A DNA stretch of 64,000 nucleotides from Eustoma russellianum (GCA_036186865.1 AP025057.1:23262348-23326347); one strand, 5' to 3'. Shown: positions 11,691 through 24,233, counted from the first letter of the stretch. Numbers and translations: made by a program. Notes: generated by a model from the letters alone, not told the origin.

Positions 11691-13831
11691 GATAAATTTG
11701 AATCAAAATCAATAGAATCATTTTTGCTGGATATTCGACCAACTCAAAAGCATAGAGATGTTATAATCCTACATCTAGAAATACTCTATTCATGTAAGAT
11801 TTTATGAAAACAATTATCTTGAAACAAATGATAAAACTAAAGAAGTATAATTCCAATCTTGAATACTTTCACAATGATGATGATCTTTCACTTGAACCCA
11901 TAACTGATCATCTAGAATCTACTTCTCCTGAACATGAACTACTTGAGCACTTAGGACGTATTGTTCAAGAAAATGTTCAAATAGAAGAATATGAATCTGA
12001 TTTGCAGGATATTCTAATAGATTATGAAAATATACATAGAAATGATATTTTTGAATTAAAAAAAGTGAACATAGTCAACCCTATAATTTGCGGTATATTA
12101 AAGAAAAACATAAACATCCCAAAGAATTAATAATATGAGATATTAATCAAGGGATAAGAACACACAGAAATATCAACGGAGTTGACTATGCCGAGTTGCA
12201 TGCATTAGTCTCTCACATTATACCCAAAAATGTTAAAGAAGCTTTAAGTGATTCATTTTGGATAAATCCTTTGCATAAAGAGCTAAACAAATTTACTAGA
12301 AATGACGTATGAGATTTAGTACTCAAACATGAAAACAAAACCATAATAGGTACAAAATGGATATTCATAAATAAAATAAATAAACAAGGAAATATAATAC
12401 GCAATAAGGCCAGACTAATCGCACAAGGGTATAATCAACAAGAGGGTATAGATTATGAAGAAACATTTGCACCTCTTGCACGACTAGATGCTATTTCAAA
12501 TGGATGTTAAAAGTGCTTTCTTAAACGGGTTTATACAAAAAAAAATTGTAAAACTACCCCAAGGATTCTAAGATCCAAAACATCCAAATCATGTATTCAA
12601 GCTCAAGAAAGCTTTATTGGTGTAAAACAAGCTCCAAGAGCTTGGTATGATAGATTTAGGAATTTTCTTCTAAATAATCATAGAAGAGGAACCACACGAA
12701 CCACAGATAATACATTATTTCTAAAAAGAAAAGGAAATGATCTCCTCATAGTACAAATATATGTAGATGATATAATTTTTGGTTCAACTAATCCTACCTC
12801 AGTAGAAGAATTCGAAGAATGCATGAAATCTGAATTTAAAATGTCAATAGTATGAGCATTCACATATTGCTTAGGATTGCAAACAAAACAAACCTCTCAT
12901 GGAATCCATATTAGTCAAATAAAATACATAAATGGTAATCAACAAATTTGGATTTGAAGAATAAAAACCTGCGAATACCCCCATGAGCATAAGTACAAAA
13001 CTAAACAAATATGAAAATGAAAAGCCTTTCGATGACACACTATACAAGTCAATGATAGGATCTTTATTGTACTTAACTACATCAAGACCAAGTATAATGT
13101 TTAATGTGTATGTGTGCGAGGTTTCAATCATGTCCTAAGGTATCACACTACAGTGTAGTGAAAAAGATTTGTAGATATATTAAACGTGCACCCCATTAGG
13201 CCTTTGGTATGGTAGAAACTCTCAACTAGAACTACATGCCTATAGCAATGCTGAATGTGGTGGGTATAAGATAGATAGAAAATCAACTAGCGGAATATGT
13301 TAGTTCATAGGAACTAACTAGTTTCTTAGTTCTCAAAGAAACAAGCTAGTAGCCTTTTCCACCACCGAAATAGAGTATAAATCTTTAAGTCTATGTTGTA
13401 CTCGATTACTCATGTTAAAACAGCAACTTAGTGATTTTCGTATTATAGTGAGTCAGATTTAAATTTTTTGTGATAGCACTAGTGTAATCAATCTTGCTCG
13501 GAATCTGGTATTTGATTCGAAAGCCAAACACATAGAGCTTTGGTACCATTTCTTACGAGATCATGTTCAAAACGAAAACATTACCATAGACCACGTAAGA
13601 ACTGATAACTAAGTTGCAGATATATTTACAAAACCCCTAACTCAAGCAACCTTCAAGGACTTACGAGACAAGTCAGGAATTCTATCTTACGACACAATTG
13701 TATGATTGTTTCTTTTGCCTGATTTGTAAAATGAAAGGGGGAAGAAATCATGATTTGTTCAATAGCCACAATTTAAGGTGGGCTAGTATAAACATTGAAT
13801 GAGTAATGAAAACATAGGCTGAGGAGGAGAT
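11691..13831 (+). pseudogene. Ty1-copia remnant B: RT and RNase H, tandem copy of remnant A
   Basis: Sequence from 11691 onward repeats remnant A from about 8695 onward (GATAAATTTGAATCAAAATCAA, then the same connector, RT and RNase H). The offset is close to 3.0 kb. Readable blocks include the connector open frame at 11804-12130, QEGIDYEETFAPLAR (12440-12483), APRAWYDRF (12630-12656), IVQIYVDDIIFG-like residues (12750-12782) and the RNase H tail 'IDHVRTDN' (13590). It has its own stops and a deletion within RT (near 12490), so the copies have evolved separately since duplication. It ends in a polypurine GCTGAGGAGGAGA before 13832. Confidence 0.85.
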
Positions 13832-14560
13832 TGTAAACATATATTTAAGAATTGAAAACAGGTTGTGAGATAAGTGCAAAACTTATAAATGGTAAGCGTA
13901 TGTGTTTCAAATCATATAAGGTTATTTTGAAAATCAATCAAAATGGAGAGAATGTTATGCATAGGTTGAAATGATTTTAAAAGCATAATTTTATTAAGTG
14001 TTAAAATATTGATGAAACACAAAAAGATGTCAATGTCATGAAAATATTAAAAGGTTGAATCCAATAAGGAAGTAACATCAATCTCTCAAGTTAGAATACA
14101 TCGATCGGTTGATGTGTACATCAGTATCTCAAAGGAGACATCGATCAATCGATGTATGTAGAGATCAAAACAGAAAACCTACTGGAAGACATCGATCTTT
14201 CAACCTGAAACACATAGATCGATCGATGTCACATCATATCATACATGGATCAATAGAAGTGCATATCATTCCCTACATGGATCAATCGATGTAGTGCAGA
14301 TTAAAACTAAAACCACACTATGAGACATCGATCTCTCAAACAGAGCAATATCGATCGATTGATGTAGACATCAGTCTCTAAATTTGAGACATTGATCGAT
14401 TGATGTCAGTATAATTTAAAATAATTTCTTTAATATGTGATGAGCATGTAAGCATTTTTGGTATACACATTATTTCCTTTACATAAAATATATTTTTGTA
14501 AACATCTTACATATGTTCATCATGATTCTGTGCTTTAACTTGGTGCGTGTGTGCCCATGT
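13832..14560 (+). repeat. LTR fragment of copia remnant B
   Basis: It begins TGTAAACATATATTTAAG after a polypurine tract and matches 10877-11600 block for block, including the ATCGAT array. It stops near 14560, where sequence of the opposite-strand copia RNase H begins. Confidence 0.7.
14090..14410. repeat. ATCGAT palindrome array in copia LTR (copy B)
   Basis: It shows the same repeated palindromic core as 11125-11460, including 'agatcgatcgatgtcacatc' near 14217 and 'atcgatcgattgatgt' near 14350. Spacing is conserved between the two copies. Confidence 0.7.
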
Positions 14561-14564
14561 GTGC

Positions 14565-15171
14565 TATTACAATATATAGGGATGCGATTTACAGTTATTC
14601 CAAAATCGGATAGATGTTGTTTTAGCCATAATAGTTATGTGCAACAAAGACTAAGCGCCATGTATTCCGCTTCTGTCGTGGATCATTGCTACACTAGCTT
14701 TCTTTTTTGAAAACCAAGATATCAATGAATTGCCGATGAATTGACATGTACCACTTGTGCTTTTTCTATCTATTTTACATCTGCATAATCCGCATCAGTA
14801 TAGGCATGCAAATTAAATTCACAATTTTTATCATACCAAATACCTAACGTGGGAGTATGCTTAATGTACCGAAATATCCTTTTTACAACATTATAGTGTG
14901 ACACTTTAGGGTTACTTTGAAAACGAGCACACATACAAACACTAAACATGATATCGAATCTACTTGTAGTAAGATAAAGCAAAGAACCAATCATAGACCC
15001 ATACAAACCATTATCAAAGTCTTTTCCATTCTCATCTTTATCAAGTTTAGTGGTTACACTCATAGGGATGGGAGATGGTTTCAAGTTTTCAAAGTTAAAC
15101 TTTTTAATCATGTCATTTACGTATTTAACTTGACTTATATGTATGCCTTTACTAGTTTGTTTAATTTGCAA
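14565..15171 (-). pseudogene. Copia RNase H (minus-strand element), 3'-truncated
   Basis: An open stretch at 15171-14770 encodes the end of RT and the start of RNase H: GIHISQVKYVNDMIKKFN, GSMIGSLLYLTTSRFDIMFSV, and YTDADYADVK. Beyond a stop it continues in other frames (STSGTCQFIGNSLISW, then EYMALSLCC-like and LLWLKQHLSDFGI) down to about 14565. The usual C-terminal block (CDNTSA... through the D-L-TK end), polypurine tract and 3' LTR are absent, because the sequence meets the end of copia remnant B in tail-to-tail orientation. It is the downstream end of the gag-pol unit described at 15172-19381. Confidence 0.85.
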
Positions 15172-16091
15172 GCTAAGAAAATAATTTCACTCACCAACCA
15201 TAGACATCTCAAATTCAGATTTCATGCACGTTTCAAATTCTTCTACTAGCTTATGAGATGTAGATCCAAAGACAATATTATCAACATAAATTTGAATAAT
15301 GAGTAAATCCGATTTTTCTTGTTTCAAGAATAAAGTACTATCTATGATTCCTCTTTTAAATCCATTTTCTAAAAGAAATGTAGGAAAACGATCATACCAA
15401 GCCCTAGGTGCTTGTTTTAAACCATATAGTGCATTCTTTAACTTATACGCATGATTAGGATATTTTATATCCTCCCTACCGGGTGGTTGTTTTACATATA
15501 CTTCCTCCTATACAAAACGTTTGAGAATGCACTTTTTACATCCATTTAATAAAGTTTAAAATTCTTTATGCACGAAATAGCAAGTAATAATCGTATAGCT
15601 TTTAAGCGTGCCAGGGGTGCAATTGTTTCTTCGTAATCTATTCCCTTTTCTTGATTATAGCCTTGTGCTACAAGCCTTGCTTTGTTTCTAATGACTTTAC
15701 CATCTTCGTTCATTTTGCTTATAAAGACCCACTTAGTTCCTATTATCGTTTTATCTTATGGTCAAGGTACTAAATCTCACACATCGTTTTTTATGAATTG
15801 ATTTAGTTCATCATGCATAGCGTCAATCCAAGAAGAATCATTTAAAGCATTAAACACATTCTTGGATTCTATTTCAGATATCATAGCATGGAATTGATTT
15901 ATTTCATCTTGATTTATTCTTCTACGTGGTCGTACACCTTGTGTTATGTCGCCTATGATGAGGTCATGTGGATGATCCCTATGCCATCTTGGTTGATTAT
16001 TTTCTAAAGTTTCATGCATTTCTAAGTGATCATGTATTTCTAGTGTGTCGTGTTCATCATGTACGATAGTTTCTTCTATATCATTTAACAC
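15172..16091 (-). pseudogene. Copia reverse transcriptase (minus-strand element)
   Basis: The segment at 16091-15777 encodes the connector and RT entry: WHRDHPHDLIIGDI, GVRPRRRIN, and SSWIDAMHDELNQFIKNDV. Farther down, in shifting frames, come GTKWVF, NKARLVAQGYNQEKGIDYEET (15690-15630) and a VDDIIFG-like block near 15270. A stop after the entry block (15776) and several later frameshifts disable it. The order RT after integrase identifies the element as Ty1-copia rather than gypsy. Confidence 0.85.
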
Positions 16092-16099
16092 GGGCTTTA

Positions 16100-17190
16100 G
16101 TTCAAAATCATTGTCATATTATTTATTTATTTCATATTCATCAAATTCATTAAATTTCACATGAATAGACTCTAAAAGCTGTCCAGTGATAGGATCGTAA
16201 CATCTATATGCCTTAGAATTCTCAAAAAATCCAACAAAAATGCATTCAATGGATTTAGACTCAAATTTATCTAGATTATCTTTTGTATTTGAAAAAAAAG
16301 CATTTACAACCTAACACACGAAAATAATTAATCTTAGGCATGCGATCATTCAAAATTTCATAAGGGGTTCTGTTTATTTTCTTTCTAATCGATAAGCGAT
16401 TAACTATATAGAATGCACAATTTACTGCTTCCGCCCACAAAAATCTAGACAACTTGTTTTCACATAGCATGGTTCTTGCAATTTCTTGTAATGTCCTATT
16501 CTTTATTTCTACCACTCTGTTTAATTATGGTGTTGTAGGTGGTGAAAACTCGTGCTTGATACATTTTTCTTCGCAAAATGCAATCATGTCCTTTTTTAAA
16601 TTCGCCGCCTCTATCGCTCCTAATCTTTTTCACATTTGAACCATACTCATTTTCAAGTTGCTTTGTTAATTTAGCAATCTCAACGGTACTATCATCTTTA
16701 TTTGCAAGAAATAAAGTCTATTTATAACGAGAAAAATCGTCAACGATGACACATGCATAATGTCGCCCACCAAGACTTCTAGTACGACTAGGACCAAACA
16801 AATCAATGTGTAATAATTCTAAGACTCTAGATGTGCTTAGACCTAAGTGACTCATGTGTTTGTTTGCCTTTAATACAAAATTCACACAACTTAAAGTTGT
16901 CTAAATCAAGTTTAGGCAATCCACGTACTAGATTCTTTCATGAAGTTTCTCAAGGGATGAGATGCCAATGTGTCCTAACCGCCTATGCCACAAATTCACG
17001 TTAGGTTCATTTGACATAAAACATTTTACTTTAGCATTTAACATGTCATCAATAGAAAGTGTAAAAATATTTCCTTCTCTTTTTCCTTTTAATACCGTTT
17101 CTCCATTTTTATTTACAATATTGCAATATGTATGAGTAAAGCACACATCAAAACCGTTGTCAAGAAATTGTGAGATGCTTAGCAAGTTGT
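16100..17190 (-). pseudogene. Copia GAG-pre-integrase and integrase (minus-strand element)
   Basis: The upstream part (17185-16928) carries NLWHRRLGHIGISSLEKL, the GAG-pre-integrase signature. The integrase core follows in broken frames: ELLHIDLFGPSRTRSLGG (near 16830-16780), the RSDRGGEF block (near 16600), and RTMLCENKLSRFLWAEAVNCAFYIVNRLSI (16470-16390), then the connector VLGCKCFFFKYKR (16300). The core acidic residues are partly visible, including the Asp in the SDRGGEF block. Stops at 16927 and others make it non-functional. Confidence 0.85.
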
Positions 17191-17205
17191 AGGATAGATT
17201 ACTTA

Positions 17206-17418
17206 TCAGAAAGATGGAGATTTGAAGAGTGCTCGGTTTCCAATTGTTCCTTTTGCGATTATTCTTCCTTCGTTGTTGTCTCCAAAGGTTACCGATCCAC
17301 CTTTCGTAACCTTCTTCAATTTTGAAAACAAGCTCGGGTCACCCGTCATGTGCCTCGAGCAACCACTATCACGGAACCACTTGATTGATGTGTCTTTTGA
17401 TTTTTGAGTTCCCTGCAA
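17206..17418 (-). pseudogene. Copia aspartic protease (minus-strand element)
   Basis: A 70-residue open stretch contains KWFRDSGCSRHMTGDPSLFS with the catalytic D-S-G, followed by GSVTFGDNNEGRIIAKGTIG. These are the standard copia protease blocks just ahead of GAG-pre-integrase. A stop at 17206 separates it from the integrase frame at 17185. Confidence 0.85.
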
Positions 17419-17528
17419 TGTGTAACAATGATTTAGGTACCTTTTTATTTTGCGTCTTTAAGAGTTAGTTTTTTAACCCTTTGTAAGAGTACCTTTTGGT
17501 ACACAAACTTGGGTGACCTTCCTCGGTC

Positions 17529-19381
17529 TTACAAAAGGTGAGAAAAGAGATGAAGAATAATATAATAGAGGTTAGGTGCAAGCCTATTTGGCATATGGCC
17601 GAGAATGCCATTATGCTCAGGATAAGATTTTTGTTTTTGATATGCATTTGTGTTAGTGTACATAGTGCGTGATGTAGATGCATTTTTGTTGTATGAATGT
17701 CGCATATCCATCAATGGTTTCCTTTCATATCTATACTGCACATGATTATATTTTGTATGAGATGAAAAAGAAGAAGCACAATGAGATGAGATGAGTGGTG
17801 AACTAGCACTCCTTTTAGGTTGTATAGTCGTCTTAAATGCATGCGGTTTCTTAGATGAATATAAAATAAATTTGGTTGACTTATTTTGTATTTCATTATC
17901 TTCAACGTATCCTAATCCGGTTTTATCACTTTCATGCTTTTGGGAGGAAATGAGACGATCTAGCATGTTTGTACTCGTATCGAACTATTTTATCATTCTT
18001 TCTAAATCCGCGTTTCTTGATTTCAAATATGAAATCTCGGCTTTCATTTCACTATTTTTGGACTTTAATGATGAGACCTTTGATTTTAATGCATTAATCC
18101 TGCGAAATGACTCTTCTTTTGAATCGTTTAATTGAGATACAAGGTTCGTGTTAGAAGATACTAACAACTTCTTGTCTTCAATTAACCGTTTCTTTTCTTA
18201 CAAGATATTGACTAAATAATCATCATAAGAGGGTTCGGAATCAGAGTCAAAAGATACATCGTTTGATGCTTTGGATGCAAAGCATACTTATGTCGTTTCT
18301 TCTTCGGTTTCATTAGACTCAGAATCAGATGAGTCACTCCAAGTGGAGGCCTTGAGAGCTCTTCTTGTATTCCTTTGATAAGGTTCTGAGACGGGTCCAT
18401 TTTTGTTCCAATCCTTGTCAAGGTTTTTGTTTGCTTGTTTGTCCTTGTTTGGGCAGTCATAAGATAGATGTCCAATTTTTCCACATTCATAGCACTTTAT
18501 GTCTTTGTTGTTATTTTTATTTTTATTTCTCTTAGTTGAAACAGCCTTAGGTTTATTCTTTCATGATTTTCTCACAAATTTTCCCAAACCTTTAGCCAAT
18601 AATATTAGATCTTCGTTGTCCGATTCATTGTCACTATCATCTACGTGATCAGAAGAGGTAGAAACGTATTCATTTGATTTAAAAGCAACAGTCTTACCTT
18701 GTTTTGACGTTGATTCTGATTTCCTTAGTATGAGTTTGTTTTCGTATACCTTTAATGATCCGATTAGTTCCTCCACTTTTATTGATCTTGTTTACTTTCT
18801 TCGAACTTTGGGATTCCATTCGGATGGGATGCTTCTTATCACCTTTTGTACCTTTTCATGTGTAGAAAATGATTTTCCAAGAGACTCAAGGAAGTTGTAA
18901 ATATTAGTTAAGCGTAAATCCATATCAACAATAGATTCGTATGGTAATAACTTGAAAGATTCAAGAGTCGACATAAGCATGTTTATTTTTGACTCTTTAA
19001 CTTGACTACTGCCTTCGTGTTTCATTTCTAAAATTCTCCACATTTCTTGGGCAATAGAGCCGTTTGACACATAACTCGATTCACTTTTACTTAAACCATT
19101 TAGAAGAAGTTGCATGACTCTAGCATTCATACTTAATTTTTTTTGCCATAACTAGTGTATGCTTGTTTCGGTTTCATGACTTCTAGAGTGACACCATCAA
19201 CCGTGGATAACTTAGAAGGCATAAAAGGATCGTCTTCTATAATGGACCACAAGTCTATATCAATAGCCATAAGAAAGAGCTTCATTCTAAGTTTCCATTG
19301 TATAAAGGACTCACCATCGAAAAGAGGAGACCTTTGACTCGACATACCTTCATGTTCGGTCTTGTGACTAGTGGATGCCAT
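17529..19381 (-). pseudogene. Copia gag with CCHC zinc knuckle (minus-strand element)
   Basis: The gag begins at the ATG at 19381 (MASTSHKTEHEGMSSQ), 43 bp downstream of the primer site. It runs through PLFDGESFIQWKLRMKLFLMAIDIDLWSIIED and the UBN2-type block (19130-18792: LLLNGLSKSESSYVS, KESKINMLMSTLESFKLLP). A CX2CX4HX4C knuckle (CYECGKIGHLSYDC, near 18510-18465) and a serine/aspartate-rich tail with coiled-coil heptads (18167-17985) follow. Frameshifts near 19133 and 18790 and later stops break it. It is clearly homologous to the better preserved gag at 62632-64000 on the plus strand, so the two elements are relatives in opposite orientation. Confidence 0.85.
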
Positions 19382-19423
19382 CTCAAAAAGATCATTGGAT
19401 CCTCTTGTAGTGAGTATACCAGC

Positions 19424-19435
19424 ACTCTGATACCA
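19424..19435 (-). other. Primer binding site, initiator tRNA-Met type
   Basis: Read on the minus strand this is TGGTATCAGAGT, one mismatch from the usual plant TGGTATCAGAGC. It lies 2 bp after an LTR end reading ...GGTCCTACA. Confidence 0.85.
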
Positions 19436-19437
19436 CT

Positions 19438-21640
19438 TGTAGGACCTGTATAGCACCACTAGAAGGGGGTTTGAATAGTGAGTGCGAAAAATTCGATTTT
19501 TAAACACTTTTAAACCAAAAAAATCACTTCTGAAAACAGTTTCTGTTTTCAGATCCTAATTGGATTAATCTAGCTAATCTGGTTATAGACCTCCAAAAAT
19601 TATAAAATTTGGTGAGGATATGCTTTCAGACGTTGTGAGTGTCTCACAAAAATTCCAAATTAAAATTTCAAGTCTAACCCCTTGAAAACACGTTTTTGTA
19701 CAGATTGCGCCATTTTGCCAGAAATTGTACTCCGAAATAAAAAATTTATTCCTATTAGTTGAAAACTCTAAATGACTTGAAAATTTTATGGTTTGACCCT
19801 CAAGATGTGTATTTTCATGGTTTTAACAGTTTTTGAAAATTCCCTTGGTATGTATGTCAACCACGTTGATGTTCTCAACCTTTGCAAATCTAAGAATCAG
19901 ATGACACTAGTCTCAGAACTATTAACTTTTGACTGACTTGTACTTATCCAAATGAGGTAAAACTTGTGTCAAATGAAAGCTAGGACGTGTGGCTATGTTT
20001 CTGCAAAATTTTGTGATTTTTGAAAATCGTTTGCTATTTTTATCGTTGCAATGAACACGATGCAACAAACAGGAACTGAAAGTAAAAGTGCTGGAAAGTA
20101 AGAACACCGAGAATTTTATGCTGATTCGATTAAAACAACCTACTCCAGTCTTCGAGGACATCTTCCTCGGTTTTCACTAAACAGAAAAATACCTTAACAC
20201 AAGGGTAACTGGAGTTAAACATCAACTCCACCCTTTTACAATCAAACAATCAAACAAACCAACATGAACATCACCACCGATCGAATGAAGGCTTGATCAC
20301 ACCTTGATCAAACTTTTACAAGAAATGAACGTATGTGGGCGGTATAATCAAAGCATATACAATATATGGAACATAAGAATGATAAGTTTGAGGCTAAGAG
20401 CAAGAGAAAAGAATGGAAGAAGAAGAGAGTAGTCTTGCTTTTTGGACTTGTAAGAATATCAATTTTGCTTAGCATTGTCTTGCACCATCTTGCTCCTTTT
20501 TATAACATTGTGCCCGCCCCCTAGAGTTAATTTCTTCCTTGAGAATTGTCTTGAATGCCCTTGGAAGATTGCCTTGTAAAAATGATGACACAACTTTGCT
20601 TACTTGGCGCAACACGATTGGACGAGTGGCTTGTCTTCGCCTAGTTGTCACTTCTTGATAGGCCATCTTTAATCCAGCTTGGCACACTTTAAATAAAGCT
20701 GGAATTTCTTCAAAAAAATCTGAAAAATGTGCTCAAAATCAAGGCAATTAACTTCCAAATAATCATGATTCAATCCCTTTAAATTTTGGAAGACAATTGA
20801 AGACAAATACTATGTAAAAATCGGCCATAACACAGCATGTGCTGAAACTTCAGCATGTGCTTTCTTTTGAATTGTTTCCTTATGTGTTGCCCTCTTCAAT
20901 GTCACCAATCATGTGTGGCATGTCCTCCACCAATTGAAGTGTCAAATAAGCTCCACCTAGGCTCCAAAAATGTTGAATCAGGCGTGTGAAATAGGCTGCA
21001 CATGTGTTGAATTCTTTTCATGTCAACTTTATCAAATAATGCACAATATTCACACATACATGGTAAATTGCAACCAGCCCCAATTTGAATTTTCTAGAAC
21101 ACTCTAACATGTCTTCAATGTGTAAAAAGTGTCTAGATACATGTTACATCAATGTCACAAACGTTCCATGTGTGTAGGTTTGTAGAAAACCGAATTTTTG
21201 ACTTTTGTCGATTACGCGATTTTTATCTGATTAATTTCAAACTTCTTACACATATAATATATATTATGTCACACATAATATACATAAAATGAGGTGTATA
21301 TTCAGCTCCAATAGCTGAGTATAAAACGCCCCATGTGCCAAAATATGCTTGAGTTTGAATTCTCCACTAATTTAGGCTAAATTGTGGGTGATTTGTGTGT
21401 GTAAACATGGTATAACCTTGTGGCTAAATACAACATGTGGATGATGAAATTTTTGAATGTTTTTGATGTATATAGGCTGACCATCTTTATATGGTAAGTA
21501 CGTGACATGTCGGTGAAGTTTCGGTGGTCACCCGATACAACAATTTTTGGCTTATGACCTTGTAACATGTCGTTATAATTTTGACGTCACCATGACTTGT
21601 AATATATGATATAAGACCTGAATATACTCATAAATATAAG
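19438..21640 (-). repeat. 5' LTR of the minus-strand copia element
   Basis: The downstream end is fixed at 19438 by the primer site. Blocks shared with the plus-strand LTR at 59911-62508 include CCCCCTTCTAGTGGTG near the end, the 'actggagtaggt...cctcggtgttctt' block (20160-20100), and the run of near-identical sentence-like 'ttttgaaaa' U5 repeats. A TATA-like TTATAAAAAGG occurs on the minus strand near 20500. The upstream boundary is approximate, because no clean TG end or duplication was found before the next element begins near 21640. Confidence 0.65.
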
Positions 21641-22740
21641 GTGTATATAGTGGTATGACGTTGACATACGTTTATACCCAAAAGAGATTTGCCCGCAGAG
21701 GCTAATAATAATGCTTCCTCTTCTGCTTAAATGCTTGAATCTTTTTGTTTATGGCATTGTCGTTTGGGACATGTAAATTATAAGTCAATACCACGTATAG
21801 TTAATCTTGACTTCTTGCCCAAATTAAATTTTGATAATGAGAAATGTCAAATATGTGTTGAAGCAATGATGGCAAAGATGACATTTCGTTCAATAGAAAA
21901 GAACACGGAACCTTTAAATTTAATTAATACAGATGTGTGTGATTAAAAGTTTGTGCCAACAAGAGTGAGGTAAAAAGTATTTCCTAACTTTTATCGACGA
22001 TTGCACACGATACTGTTATGTCTATTTACTAAATAGCAAAGATGAGGCCATTTATGCTTTCAAATACTATAAAATTGAAGTTGAGAATCAATGTAGCAAA
22101 CGAACTAAAGCAATTCATAGTGATAGAAGTGACGAATATGATTCACCGTTTAATGAATTCTGTTCAGAACATGGTATTATTTATCAAACGACTACATCAT
22201 ATTCACCTCAATCGAATGGTATTGCTGAACGCAAAAATCAGACTCAAAGAGATGATGAATGCGACGTTCATAAGTTCGGGCTTACCTCAAAACTTGTGGG
22301 GGGGAAGCCGTTCTCTCAGTTAACGTCATTTTGAATAGAACTCCAACTAAGCAGATAGAATAAACCCCCTACAAGCTTTGGAAAGGCCACAAGCCTAGTT
22401 ACAAATACTTGAAAGTGCGGGGTGTCTGGCAAAGGTTGCTGTACCTAAACCAAGACAAGTGGAAATTGGGCCTAAAACGGTTGATTGCATATTCATCGGA
22501 TATGTAACGAACAGTAGTTCATGTCGTTTCTAAGCGCACAAATCGGATGTTCCTGACATATGAAAACGTTGTCATTGAGTCAAAGAATGCAGTGTTCTTC
22601 GAAAATGTCTTTCCGAGGAAAGACAAGAAACAAGAAGAAGAAATAGGAGCTGGTAAGCGAATGTGTGAGGCGACTCCTGAAGGAGTTGAGGAACTTCGTA
22701 AAAGCAAGCGTGTCAGGCGTGTCAGATACCAACTTCGTTT
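21640..22740 (+). pseudogene. Copia remnant C: GAG-pre-integrase, integrase and connector
   Basis: It starts with ESFCLWHCRLGHVNYKSIPR (21735-21800), the GAG-pre-integrase signature, and CQICVEAMMAKMTF. The integrase core follows in broken frames with 'LINTDVCD' (21925), a GIAERKNQT-like block (22220-22240), and NLWGGSRSLS-like residues (22300). The connector at 22547-22756 reads FLTYENVVIESKNAVFFENVFPRKD and ends in KSKRVRRV. The lineage differs from the 14.5-21.6 kb element, judged by distinct connector and RT wording. Upstream gag and protease are missing. Confidence 0.8.
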
Positions 22741-22761
22741 GGTCCGGATTTTCTAACTCAT

Positions 22762-23850
22762 ATGGTAGAAAATGAACCAAAGAACTTTTCTGAGGCTATG
22801 TCAACTCCAGAAACTCCATTCTGGAAAGAGACAATTAACAGTAAGATAGACTGATTATCCAAAATCACACTTGAGAGTTGGTTGATCTTCCACCTGGAAG
22901 TAAACCACTCGGGTCCAATTGGATTTTCAATAAGAAAATGAACGAGGATGGATCTATCGAAAAGTACAAGGTCAGATTGGTAGCTAAAGGCTATCGACAC
23001 AAAGAAGGCTTTGACTTTTTTGATACCTACTCACCAGTAACTAGAATCAATTCTATAAGGATGCTAATTGCTATTGCTGCAGTCCATAATCTGGAAATCC
23101 ACCAGATGGATGTAAAGATTGCGTTTCTGAATGGTGAGTTGGATGAAGAAATTTATATGAAACAACCCGAATGGTTTGTGGTTCCAGGACAACAGTCGAA
23201 AGTCTGTGAACTCGTTAAGTCGCTGTACGGACTTAAGCAAGCGCCTAAACAGTGGCACTTGAAATTTGATCAAGCTACGCTAATGGTGTCAAGACCAATG
23301 AGTGTGACAAGTGTGTCTACATTAAGAACACACAAAATGCATATGTGATAGTATGTCTCTATGTAGATGACATGCTAATTATGGGAAGTATTCGTGACAT
23401 CATCTTAAATACAAAGAAGATGTTGACAAGGAACTTTGACATGAAAGATATGGAAGTTGCTAACATTATTATAGGGATTAAAATTTCTAGGGTAACCGAG
23501 GGACTCGTGTTGTCACAAACTCACTATATTGAATCTGTTCTAAAACGTTTCAATATGCTTGATGTGAAACCAGTAAAGACTCCACTCGACTTAATTATGC
23601 ACTTAAGGAAGAACCGATGCAAGCCAGTGGCTCAATTGGATTACTCGCAAGTAATCGAAAGTCTGATGTACATAACAAACTGTACAAGGTCGGACTTAAC
23701 ATGCTCGGTAAACAAGTTGAGCAGGTTTACCAGTCCAAGTGATGATCATTGGAATGCTCTGAATAGAGCAATGAGATACTTAAAGTATACAATGAACCTT
23801 GGATTACATTACTCGAGATATTCAGCAGTGTTAGGAAAGCTATTGTGATG
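22762..23850 (+). pseudogene. Copia remnant C: reverse transcriptase
   Basis: This is the best preserved part of remnant C. The frame at 22878-23348 reads GSKPLGSNWIFNKKMNEDG, KVRLVAKGYRHKEGFDFFDT, YSPVTRINSIRMLIAIAAV, IHQMDVKIAFLNGELDEEIYM and SLYGLKQAPKQWH. After a single frame change near 23280 it continues at 23345-23848 with the catalytic VCLYVDDMLIMG block, FDMKDMEVANIIIGIKI, LSQTHYIESVLKRFN and the RNase H entry. The YVDD box is intact. The frameshift and an upstream stop (near 22853) mean no full polyprotein can be made. Confidence 0.9.
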
Positions 23851-23898
23851 CCAACTGGATATCTAACAGAAAAGATTCAAAGTCTACGAGTGAATATT

Positions 23899-24221
23899 TA
23901 TTCACTGTTGGTTGAGGTGCTGTGTCGTGGAAATCAACGAAGCAAACGTGCATAGCTTGTTACACTATGGAAGAGGAGTTTATAGCACTTGATAAGGCCG
24001 GGGAAGAAGCATAATGGCTTCGGAATTTCATGGAAGATGTGCCCTGCTGGCCTAAGTCAATATTCACTATTGGTGGAGATGATGTGTCGTGGAAATCAAC
24101 GAAACAAACGTACATAGCTTGTTCCACTATGGAAGCGGAGTTTGTAGCACTTGATAAGGCCGGGAAAGAAGCTAAATTGCTTCGGAATTTCTTGGAAGAT
24201 TTGTCCTGCGGCCTAAGCCAA
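23899..24221 (+). repeat. 161-bp tandem duplication inside copia RNase H
   Basis: The block starting 'ttcact-ttggttgaggtgctgtgtcgtggaaatcaacg' at 23901 recurs at 24062 with about 90% identity and the same continuation to 'ttcatggaagatgtgcc/ttcttggaagatttgtcc'. The offset is 161 bp, which is not a multiple of three, so the second copy sits in another frame. Confidence 0.9.
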
Positions 24222-24233
24222 TTGCTCTTATAA

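Noticed and set aside
11125..14410. CRISPR-like regularly spaced repeats
   Set aside because: The palindromic cores are degenerate, spacers are similar to each other, and the context is a plant LTR.
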